From Actinomycetes bacterium (GTDB lineage: Bacteria > Actinomycetota > Acidimicrobiia > Acidimicrobiales > RAAP-2): a stretch of DNA of 10,185 bases. The stretch is from assembly GCA_021807965.1 (NCBI GenBank), contig JAKBCI010000036.1, positions 1 to 10,185 of the forward strand, read 5' to 3'. The stretch's first letter is position 1; every line of letters starts with the position of its first letter. Below the pieces are notes generated by a model. The model was given only the letters and a program-made list of their open reading frames with translations, ran no database searches and was not told the origin of the DNA. Both the position numbers and the translations under genes were made by a program. Shown here in pieces: positions 1-6,157 of the stretch.

Positions 1-127
1 CATCACGACACCAGTTATCCACGACATAGGCGCACCTTCTGCACAGCCAGCGAGACCGGCGTGCGGGCCACGGGAAGTCTCGCCCGCCGTCGCCACCGCG
101 CCGCAACGCAGTAATGCCCCGGCGCGA
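1..127. repeat. 127-bp exact direct repeat, left copy (at window start)
   Basis: These bases are identical, without a mismatch, to 1759-1885. The copies diverge at 128 (C) versus 1886 (G), so the match is exactly 127 bases counted from the first base of the window. This copy holds one TTATCCAC (15-22), a 6-bp inverted repeat GCGGGC/GCCCGC (63-68/82-87) and the left arm of the terminator hairpin (107-123), but not the right arm. It codes for nothing I can support. A length equal to a standard k-mer size, at a sequence end, suggests an assembly-graph overlap; a real duplication is the alternative. Confidence 0.95.
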
Positions 128-166
128 CTCTACGACCGGACCCTTTCGCGGCGAAGTCCCGACATG

Positions 167-1084
167 AGCTGCTGCGCGACGACCCGTCTGCAACAATGCG
201 ACGTAAAACTGGCAGCGGAACGTCAACGGCGGTTAACGCCAGTCGCAGTCAATACTCAGCTGGCCACACCACGTGCGGCAGTACTCGTCGCGCCGTACGG
301 GGCCAACGTGCCGCTGAGCGCACCCGCAAAATCACCAGTGACCACGGGCACCGTGAATGAGCCGTTCGGTACCGTCGTTACTCCCGGCAACCACCCCACG
401 CGGATCGTGACTGTGCTCCAGCCCCTCGACGGCGATCGCACAGCTGGCTAGCGACCCGGTGCCACCGATCGGCACTCCGTTGCCCTCGATGATCGCGTGG
501 ACACGGCCATCGACTGGAGTCAGCGTTGCCGCGTTGCCGGTGCAGGAGCCGCCAGAGGTTCCCGCTGCGCGAGTCGTGAATCCGAGGTTGATAGCGCAAC
601 TGATACTCAGTGGTGGAAACGTAAACCAGCAGTTGACGCTCCAACTAGCGACGCCACTAGCGCCACCCAGGCCCGGCACGATCGCCACCCCTTCCGGAGT
701 CAACGTAGTGGTAAGCGTCACTTGAAGCCGCCGGTGACCACGGGTAGCGCGAATACGCCATTGGTTACGGGCGTGTCGCCGACGTCGTTGAAGCCAGGCA
801 GAATCCCATCGATGAACGTCGGATTTGACAAGTCAGTGAACTTGACCTTCCCGCTAACGTGAGTGGTGCAACTGACTCCCGTCCCGCCAGTGCTGCTCGA
901 AGGCCCCTGGCCCGCAATGACTATCGAAACGACACCGTTGACGGACGCGAGCGTTGTACTCGTACCGACGCACGCGCCGAAAACCTGGATAATCACCGTC
1001 TTACGCGCGGCCCGCCTCGCTGCTGACGACGCCACCGGCGTCGCCACGAACGAGCCGAGTATCAGCCAGCCGGTCGGTGCTCAC
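167..1084 (-). pseudogene. Decayed gene for a secreted tandem-repeat protein
   Basis: Translating the minus strand in shifting frames gives repeated units of about 130-143 residues. Unit 1 (about 980-724) has C-x-G-x3-TL-x2-V-N-G, then GGTGVSC, then NGVFALPVVTGGF. Unit 2 (721-328) has SVNC...PPLSISC, then C-x-G-x3-TL-x2-V-D-G, GGTGSLASC and NGSFTVPVVTGDF. Unit 3 (327-167) keeps GVAS, SIDC and PPLTFRC, then fades out toward 128. The frame breaks near 1081-1083 (TGA next to a GTG start and a hydrophobic stretch GWLILGSFVATPVASSA, perhaps a signal peptide), at 718-720 (TGA), near 430-440, at 256-258 (TGA), and at 233-235 (TAA inside the unit 3 motif). The cysteines and Ser/Thr/Gly-rich composition fit an exported protein. 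Codons look less GC-biased at third positions than in the transporter genes. I do not recognise the family. The TGA/GTG overlap at 718-721 could instead be a true stop/start pair between two small genes, but homology runs across it. Confidence 0.6.
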
Positions 1085-1758
1085 GGCAACCACCTCGTTG
1101 ATCGCCACTGAGTCACGACACCCCATCGCAGCAACTTTCGTACACTGCTGGTTGCGCTCAGTTTGACTTACCTATTTCACCTGGTAACGCAGTAGGCATT
1201 TGCGTTACGCGCCGGTTCGCTGCGACCTCAGGCGATGACGGGGTTGACGCTTCGCTGTCGCGCATCAGGCCAACTTCGACCCGCGCCCACGACCACCTCG
1301 TCGTAGGAGACGTGACGCGCGGTAAAAGCACGACCAGCCTGCCCGTCGCACCACCACCACGGCCCGCTGGTGCGTCTCAGCTCGCCACCGCTCGTCTAGA
1401 AAGCCGAAGACCCCGAGTGACCAGTGGGCAAGCCCGCCAGCCCCTCGGGGTCCCCGAAGGCACGCCTCGCGCTGACCCGTGTCGGACGGGCCACCGTGTG
1501 ACGGCGGTGCTCACGGCATTCGTCGTGCGAACGACGGGCCGAACCCCGTCGCCCGGTGAGTGGCTCCGTCCCTCTTTCGAGGTCCCTCGCCCCTCCGTCG
1601 ACTTCCCCTCGCGGTTCCGCCGAACGTCGACCGGTACTCCGTGAACTACACCGGTCACTGTGCCAGACCGGGGGGGACAGCGGAAGGGTTCTGAGTCCGT
1701 CGGGGTGAAATCGAGAACTTATACCCACGAAACTTCGCAGTTATCCACCGGACCGTCT
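1085..1758. other. Interval without a gene, with inverted repeats
   Basis: I see no convincing coding region, tRNA, rRNA, tmRNA or SRP RNA here. Open frames of 60-110 codons exist on both strands but have low-complexity, Arg/Pro/Ser-rich translations typical of GC-rich shadows. The interval holds an 8-bp inverted repeat (1184-1208), a 9-bp inverted repeat GACCCCGAG/CTCGGGGTC (1409-1417/1444-1452), a 5-bp hairpin (1476-1490), a 6-bp hairpin with a GCGA loop (1521-1536), and a 7-bp hairpin (1532-1551) that shares bases with the previous one. A TTATCCAC lies at 1741-1748. It could be a structured RNA or leader, or simply decayed sequence. Confidence 0.5.
1184..1208. promoter_or_regulatory. Operator-like perfect inverted repeat
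   Basis: GTAACGCA (1184-1191) and TGCGTTAC (1201-1208) are perfect reverse complements separated by 9 bases. It lies about 100 bases upstream of the first recognisable codon of the decayed minus-strand repeat gene. A dyad of this size and spacing suits a dimeric regulator site or a small hairpin. No flanking promoter is convincing, so the role is inferred. Confidence 0.35.
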
Positions 1759-1780
1759 CATCACGACACCAGTTATCCAC
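1741..1780 (+). promoter_or_regulatory. Pair of DnaA-box-like sites
   Basis: TTATCCAC occurs at 1741-1748 and 1773-1780, each preceded by CAG and 32 bases apart in the same orientation. Each matches 8 of 9 positions of the bacterial DnaA box TTATCCACA. The second lies inside the 127-bp repeat, so it also appears at 15-22. No dnaA, dnaN, rpmH or plasmid replication gene is visible, so an origin is not supported; these may be chance matches or regulatory DnaA sites. Confidence 0.3.
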
Positions 1781-1885
1781 GACATAGGCGCACCTTCTGC
1801 ACAGCCAGCGAGACCGGCGTGCGGGCCACGGGAAGTCTCGCCCGCCGTCGCCACCGCGCCGCAACGCAGTAATGCCCCGGCGCGA
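1759..1885. repeat. 127-bp exact direct repeat, right copy
   Basis: This is the second, identical copy of window positions 1-127. Unlike the left copy it continues into the right arm of the terminator hairpin and then into the Liv-type binding-protein gene, so this copy sits in its natural place. The copies part in the hairpin loop (after 1885). Whatever the cause, 1-1758 behaves as a loop that begins and ends with the same 127-mer. Confidence 0.95.
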
Positions 1886-1904
1886 GGGCCGGGGCATTAC
1901 TGCG
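1865..1904 (-). terminator. Strong hairpin terminator of the Liv-type operon
   Basis: A 17-bp perfect stem (1865-1881 with 1888-1904) encloses a 6-base loop, beginning 10 bases after the TAA of the binding-protein gene. On the minus strand no T-run follows, so it is not a textbook intrinsic terminator, but long GC-rich hairpins without a U-tract are usual at actinobacterial operon ends. A weaker 6-bp hairpin follows at 1821-1845. The stem is symmetric and could act in both directions or protect the mRNA 3' end. Confidence 0.75.
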
Positions 1905-1914
1905 ACTACGCGTG

Positions 1915-3264
1915 TTACTGCAGCCAGAGGGGAATCGAGGTACTGAGCTTGGTCGTGATCACGAGTGGACTCGCCTTGTTCGAACCCGTCGTGTAGACCG
2001 TCTTGTCGAGTACCGCCGTGGCCGATGCGCTCTTGACCTTCACGATGTAGCCCCCACTCAGCCCTTGGTGGTTGGTCGCGCTGTAGCGCAACGGCACGAG
2101 AGCCGGCGTCTGGAAGGTGGTCGTCGTCAGCGTCTTCAAGAAACTCGCGCGCGTGAAGTTGCGCCCAGCGGCCTTTAGTGCCTCGACGAAGGCAACGCCC
2201 CAGCCAATGCCGTAGGCCATGTTGCCATCGAGCGGCGTCGTCGACGTGAAGTTCGGAAAGTCAGCCTTGTCGTTGGCTAGCACCGTGCGCATCCATCCGT
2301 TCCACACGCTGGTGTCGTTAGTCGCCGGCAGGTAACTAAAGGAGATCGCGCCGATCTCAGGGTCCGGGAACGGCTTGCCCGCGAAGGCGGCGTCGACCGT
2401 CACCGGGTCAGCTCCGACGCTCGATATAACCCACTGGGGCGAGTAGCCGAGCGCGAGCGCATTGCCGAGCGCCGCGTCGGTCGCCCCGGGAATGGTGTCG
2501 AGATAGACCACCTTGCAGCCGTCGGCCTGGAACTTCGAGATGAACGGCGTGAAGTAACCGGCGCCGCCCACGACCAGGCTGGCCACGTCGTACATCACGG
2601 AGTCAACGGGGTTCACCCCTACGTAGTTGAGTCCGAGCAAGCCGTCCTTGCCGAAGTCGTCGTTCTGACCCAAGAAGCAGACCTTCTGTCCGGCGAAGTG
2701 AGCGTTGATGTACTGGCCAAGAATCTTGCTCTCCACCGTGTAGCTCGTCTGCCAGCCGAACAGGCCCGGGTAGACCTTCGGGTTGTTCCAGTCTTTGGAG
2801 CCCGAGTTTACGAAGAGCTGAGGCACACCGTTGGCCTTCAGCAGCGCACGCACCGAGTCCTGCGTCGGCGTACCAAGCGAGCCGACGGTCGCGAAGACCG
2901 GTATCGACAAGAGCGCCTTGGTCTGGGCCACCGTGTTGGGGTTGCCAGTGCAGCCAAAGCCGGGCGTGCCGTAGCAGTCGTCCTTCAAGACGTACTTGAT
3001 GGTGCGTCCGTTGATCCCACCGTGCTGGTTCACCCAGGTGAAGACCGCGTTCGCGGCCTTGGCGACTTCGCTATAGCCCTGGGACGCGATGCCGGTCAGG
3101 GGAACGGTGGCCCCGATGGTGACCTGCTTGGCGGTCACGCCGGGCGTCTTGACGTTCTTCGCGGCGCCGGCCGAACCGATCGACGTCCCGATGCTTACCA
3201 TGCCCAACGTCAACGCCAGTGCCGATGCACTCACTGCCGCGCGACGGATACGTCGTACCTCCAT
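1915..3264 (-). CDS. Branched-chain amino acid/amide-type ABC substrate-binding protein
   Basis: This is the extracytoplasmic receptor that captures the solute and delivers it to the LivH/LivM-type permeases encoded just upstream. I chose the ATG at 3264 (449 residues) because GGAGGGGGA lies six bases before it; the open frame extends to 3297 without such a site. Residues 1-35 form a signal peptide: a basic stretch (MEVRRIRR), a hydrophobic core and an SAGAA cleavage region. The mature part begins with VTIGATVPLTG and the NQHGGINGR motif, both typical of Peripla_BP_6 type I binding proteins, and its length fits the family. Cysteines in KDDC, FGC, KVC and DGC may form disulfides. No lipobox cysteine follows the signal peptide, which is unusual for a Gram-positive binding protein. 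Ligand unknown: branched-chain amino acids, urea, amides and aromatic acids are all possible in this family. Confidence 0.92.
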   Translation of the reverse strand: MEVRRIRRAAVSASALALTLGMVSIGTSIGSAGAAKNVKTPGVTAKQVTIGATVPLTGIASQGYSEVAKAANAVFTWVNQHGGINGRTIKYVLKDDCYGTPGFGCTGNPNTVAQTKALLSIPVFATVGSLGTPTQDSVRALLKANGVPQLFVNSGSKDWNNPKVYPGLFGWQTSYTVESKILGQYINAHFAGQKVCFLGQNDDFGKDGLLGLNYVGVNPVDSVMYDVASLVVGGAGYFTPFISKFQADGCKVVYLDTIPGATDAALGNALALGYSPQWVISSVGADPVTVDAAFAGKPFPDPEIGAISFSYLPATNDTSVWNGWMRTVLANDKADFPNFTSTTPLDGNMAYGIGWGVAFVEALKAAGRNFTRASFLKTLTTTTFQTPALVPLRYSATNHQGLSGGYIVKVKSASATAVLDKTVYTTGSNKASPLVITTKLSTSIPLWLQ

Positions 3265-3269
3265 GGTCT

Positions 3270-3279
3270 CTCCCCCTCC
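3270..3279 (-). promoter_or_regulatory. Strong ribosome binding site deciding the binding-protein start
   Basis: On the minus strand a purine block, GGAGGGGGAG, lies about six bases before the ATG at 3264. It is the best Shine-Dalgarno match in the window. It fits the high level at which binding proteins are usually made relative to their permeases, and it rules against the earlier in-frame codon at 3297. Confidence 0.75.
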
Positions 3280-3330
3280 ATCGACGACGATGGTCACAGG
3301 ACGGTTACTGATGCGTAAGCGTCTGCGATG

Positions 3331-3359
3331 AACCTAGACCGCCCGCAAATCATAAGCAA
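3331..3359 (-). promoter_or_regulatory. Weak candidate promoter for the binding-protein gene
   Basis: On the minus strand TTGCTT (3359-3354) and TAGGTT (3336-3331) are 17 bases apart, resembling -35 and TANNNT-type -10 elements. They sit in the 96-base gap between the LivM-type gene and the binding-protein gene, the only sizeable gap inside this operon. The -35 match is partial, so this is only a suggestion that the binding protein has its own transcript. Confidence 0.25.
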
Positions 3360-3360
3360 G

Positions 3361-4551
3361 TCACCTCGGTCGCCGCGCCGCCCATCGGCGAACGACGCCG
3401 GCAATGCCCGTCGGGGCAAAGAGGATGGTCACGACGAGCAGGACGCCGAAGATGATGCCGTTCAGCTGGCTCGCGACGTTGCCTTGGGGATTGAGGCCCG
3501 TGTGCGCCGTGATCCACGCGATCACGTTGGCCGAGAAGGCGTAGATCACCCCGCCGATGATCGCGCCCGGAATCGTACCGATGCCGCCGATGACGACCAG
3601 CGACAGGATCGTGATCGAGAGGGCGAAGCCGTAGGTGGACGGCGTGACGGCGTTGTTGATAATCGTCCACAGCCCGCCCCCCAGCGCGGCGTACGCCGCC
3701 GAGACAATGAAGGCGATGACGCGGGCGCGGGGCAGTGAGATGCCCACGAGCTCGGCGGCGACGTCGTTGTCGCGCACGAGCCGCATGGCCCGACCGGTGC
3801 GGCTCGCGAAGAGGTTGGCCATGAAGAACAACGCGACACCGGTCGTCACGATCGCGACGTCGGCGAGCCACACGCTGTTGACCGTGAGTGACGACGTCGC
3901 GGACGAGTAGAAGTGGAACAGCCAACGCGGCGCGTTGACGGCGTAGGGAAGTTGCAGCCCCGAGTCCCCGCCGGTCCACGAGCCAAAGAGGTTCAAGATC
4001 GCGCCGAACGCGACGGCGAACGCGAGCGTCATGCCCGCGAGGTACGGCCCGCGCAGCCGCGTTGCCGGCAGCCCCAGCAGCAGCCCCACGAGCCCGCCCG
4101 CGACGACCGCGAGTACGAGCACCATCGCGATCGGGGTGGTCGCGTGGTGGTTCGCCCATATGGCCACGGTGAAGGCACCGACCCCCATGAAGGCGCCGTT
4201 CCCGATCGAGATCTGGCCCGACGATCCAGTGAGAAATGACAACCCGAGCAACACGATCGACATCGCCGCGCCGATGGCGAGGTTGGAGTTAACCGTCGCC
4301 GAGAAGAATCCTGATGCGGCGACGAGCACGTCGACGGTGACGAGACTCAGCACGGCCCGCGTCGCCACGGGGTGATCCCGACGAAAGCTGCGCGACGTCA
4401 GCAGTGACACGCTGATGACGAAGACGTCAACGACGACGACGAGGGCGAGCGCGACGCGCGGCGTCGCGACGCCGAACCACGAGGCGAGAATGACCACGAC
4501 GCAGAGCACCGTCGTCGCGACAAATCGCTGGGTGGCCTGGACCGGTCCCAT
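3361..4551 (-). CDS. livM: LivM-type ABC permease
   Basis: This is one of the two membrane subunits of the HAAT-type importer. Its 396 residues are strongly hydrophobic. The LivM core begins near residue 95, with GQISIGNGAFMGVGAF at 112-127, the cytoplasmic coupling stretch GRAMRLVRDNDVAAELVGI at 253-271, and VVIGGIGTIPGAIIGG at 319-334, all hallmarks of BPD_transp_2 permeases. About 85-90 residues with two or three extra hydrophobic segments (about 10-28, 32-52, 65-82) precede the core, as in the long LivM forms. The ATG at 4551 overlaps the LivH stop by one base (TAATG), supporting this start and translational coupling. The C-terminus is arginine-rich (VVRRWAARRPR), as expected for a cytoplasmic tail. 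Substrate specificity cannot be read from the permease. Confidence 0.93.
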   Translation of the reverse strand: MGPVQATQRFVATTVLCVVVILASWFGVATPRVALALVVVVDVFVISVSLLTSRSFRRDHPVATRAVLSLVTVDVLVAASGFFSATVNSNLAIGAAMSIVLLGLSFLTGSSGQISIGNGAFMGVGAFTVAIWANHHATTPIAMVLVLAVVAGGLVGLLLGLPATRLRGPYLAGMTLAFAVAFGAILNLFGSWTGGDSGLQLPYAVNAPRWLFHFYSSATSSLTVNSVWLADVAIVTTGVALFFMANLFASRTGRAMRLVRDNDVAAELVGISLPRARVIAFIVSAAYAALGGGLWTIINNAVTPSTYGFALSITILSLVVIGGIGTIPGAIIGGVIYAFSANVIAWITAHTGLNPQGNVASQLNGIIFGVLLVVTILFAPTGIAGVVRRWAARRPR

Positions 4552-5453
4552 TACACGCGCCGCTGCCGCGCGGCGGTGAAGACCCCGTTCGGCCGCACCA
4601 TCAAGGAGACGACCAGCATGCCCAGCGCCACCAGGATGATCGCGTTGGAGTTCAGGTAGTCACCGACGAACTGCAAGATCACGCCCATCGCGACGCCCGA
4701 TACCAGGGCACCAACCGGGCTGTCGAGTCCGCCGATCGCGGCGGCGATGAAGCCGAAGGCGAAGACCCCGTCCATCGCGGTGGGGGTGAGACCGGTGAAG
4801 TAGTTCGACGCGACGAGCACCGCGGTGATCGCGCCGACCCCACTCGAGAGCATCCAGCCCAGGGTGAGCATTCGCCCGACGCGAACGCCCAGTAGCCGCG
4901 AGACCTCCGGCGCAATCGCGGCCGCGCGAAGCCGCAGGCCGAGTTTCGTGTATTCGAACAGCACCGCGATCACCGTCATCACCGCAACTGCGGTGATGAT
5001 CTCGTAGAGGGCGAACGGCGACATGGCCACGGGCTTGTGGTTCAGCTGCCAGTCGACCATGGAGAACGGGGTCGGCAGCCCGCGCGACGACGTCGACCAG
5101 ATCGCGGCGGCCACCGACTCGAGCACGAGCAGGAAGCCAACCATGGCGACGACCGGGTTTATCTCGGGCTTGCCGTAGAGGGCGCGAACGATCACCCGTT
5201 CGGTAGCGCCGCCAATCGCCATCCCCGCGACAATGGCTACGGCCATCGAGACCCAGTAGTTCGTCGACGGTGCGAGCAGCGCGAAGCCGATGTAGGTCGC
5301 CATCATCGCCATCGCTCCCTGGGCGAAGTTGAGTATGCGCGTCGAGCGCCACACGAGCACGAGGCTCAGGGCGACGAGACTATAAATCACGCCGTTCGTC
5401 ATGCCGCTCAAGACGTCGGCCACGTTGCGCGAGGTCAATAGGGCCGACATCAC
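4551..5453 (-). CDS. livH: LivH-type ABC permease
   Basis: This is the second membrane subunit of the Liv-type importer, 300 residues if the GTG at 5453 is used. A directly adjacent ATG at 5450 is an equally good start: TGATG overlaps the LivF stop by one base, while the GTG gives a four-base overlap. Family hallmarks are LNFAQGAMAMMATYIGF near residues 41-57, the coupling stretch GLRLRAAAIAPEVSRLLGV at 172-190 and the AAIGGLDSPVGALVSGV segment at 238-254. Seven to eight hydrophobic segments are visible, and the length is normal for LivH. It lies between the ATPase gene livF and its partner permease livM, overlapping both, so one polycistronic message is expected. It should heterodimerise with LivM. 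Confidence 0.93.
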   Translation of the reverse strand: MMSALLTSRNVADVLSGMTNGVIYSLVALSLVLVWRSTRILNFAQGAMAMMATYIGFALLAPSTNYWVSMAVAIVAGMAIGGATERVIVRALYGKPEINPVVAMVGFLLVLESVAAAIWSTSSRGLPTPFSMVDWQLNHKPVAMSPFALYEIITAVAVMTVIAVLFEYTKLGLRLRAAAIAPEVSRLLGVRVGRMLTLGWMLSSGVGAITAVLVASNYFTGLTPTAMDGVFAFGFIAAAIGGLDSPVGALVSGVAMGVILQFVGDYLNSNAIILVALGMLVVSLMVRPNGVFTAARQRRV

Positions 5454-6157
5454 TCCACCATTCCGAGGTAGTACTGGCGCAGTTGGTCATCGCGCCCGAC
5501 CGCGGCGGCCTCGTCGTCGGCGACGATGCGTCCGAGGTAGAGCACCACTGCCCGTTCGGCGATGCGCAGGGCCGATCGGGCGTTTTGCTCGACGAGAATG
5601 ACGGTGAGGCCGGTTGACGCGCAGAGGTCCGCGACGGTGCGCATCAGCTGCGCCGTCACGAGCGGCGCGAGGCCGAGTGACGGCTCGTCGAGCAAGAGCA
5701 CTGAGGGCCCCGCGATCAGCGCCCTCGCCATCGCGAGCATCTGGCGCTCACCGCCCGAGAGCGTCGCCGCCGCCTGCTTGCGTCGCTCCCCGAGCACGGG
5801 GAACCACTCGTACTGCTGGGCGAGCGCTTCTCGTAAGGGCCTCGAGGTGATCATGGCGCCGAGGCGAAGGTTCTCCTCCACCGTGAACTCGGCGATGACG
5901 CCGCGTCCTTCGGGCACGTGGCCGACCCCGGCGCGCACGATGTCCTCGGTCCGCTGGCCCGTAAGGCGCGCCTCGTTCATCCAGACGCTGCCCGATCGGG
6001 GCGCGACCAGCCCGCTGATGGTGCGCAACAGGGTCGTCTTGCCGGCGCCGTTCGCGCCGAGCACCGCCGTAATCGCGCCGGTCGCTGCCTCGAAGGAGAC
6101 GCCACGCAGCGCGTTGACCGCGCCGTAGGCGACCGACACATCATCGACGCGAATCAC
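5450..6157 (-). CDS. livF: LivF-type ABC transporter ATPase
   Basis: This is one of the two cytoplasmic ATPases that power the Liv-type importer (235 residues, normal for LivF). Visible motifs are Walker A GANGAGKT (34-41), VPEGRGV (81-87, the place of the Q-loop in LivF proteins), the ABC signature LSGGE (133-137), Walker B VLLLDEP (153-159) and VEQN (189-192). In that last motif the usual H-loop histidine is replaced by glutamine, as is common in LivF. The GTG start at 6157 overlaps the LivG stop by four bases (GTGA), and GGAG lies seven bases upstream. It is expected to pair with LivG beneath LivH/LivM. All motifs needed for nucleotide binding are intact. Confidence 0.95.
   Translation of the reverse strand: MIRVDDVSVAYGAVNALRGVSFEAATGAITAVLGANGAGKTTLLRTISGLVAPRSGSVWMNEARLTGQRTEDIVRAGVGHVPEGRGVIAEFTVEENLRLGAMITSRPLREALAQQYEWFPVLGERRKQAAATLSGGERQMLAMARALIAGPSVLLLDEPSLGLAPLVTAQLMRTVADLCASTGLTVILVEQNARSALRIAERAVVLYLGRIVADDEAAAVGRDDQLRQYYLGMVE

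Noticed and set aside
164..1111. Plus-strand open frames of 82-121 codons opposite the decayed repeat gene
   Set aside because: Their translations lack internal repetition or recognisable motifs, whereas the minus-strand frames share clear repeated motifs. They are shadows.
1085..1758. Possible stable RNA (tRNA, tmRNA, RNase P or SRP RNA)
   Set aside because: No T-arm GTTCRA motif, no tmRNA ends, and no RNase P or SRP core sequences could be found by eye.
1..1885. Insertion sequence or transposon flanked by direct repeats
   Set aside because: 127-base direct repeats could suggest a mobile element, but 128-1758 holds no transposase or integrase and no terminal inverted repeats, and target duplications are far shorter.
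1312..1897. Open frames of 70-110 codons on both strands in the region left of the terminator
   Set aside because: Low-complexity Arg/Ser/Pro-rich translations, no ribosome binding site, and one starts inside the terminator hairpin. No family resemblance.
1655..1897. Possible rpmH/dnaA-type origin region
   Set aside because: I looked for an L34-like peptide and for dense DnaA boxes; there is no L34-like frame and only two box-like sites in this stretch.
2698..3318. 206-codon plus-strand frame opposite the Liv-type binding protein gene
   Set aside because: It is the antisense shadow of a strongly supported gene and its translation resembles no protein family.
3350..4159. 269-codon minus-strand frame overlapping the LivM-type gene in another frame
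   Set aside because: Very Arg-rich and without hydrophobic segments; the overlapping LivM frame has all the family hallmarks.
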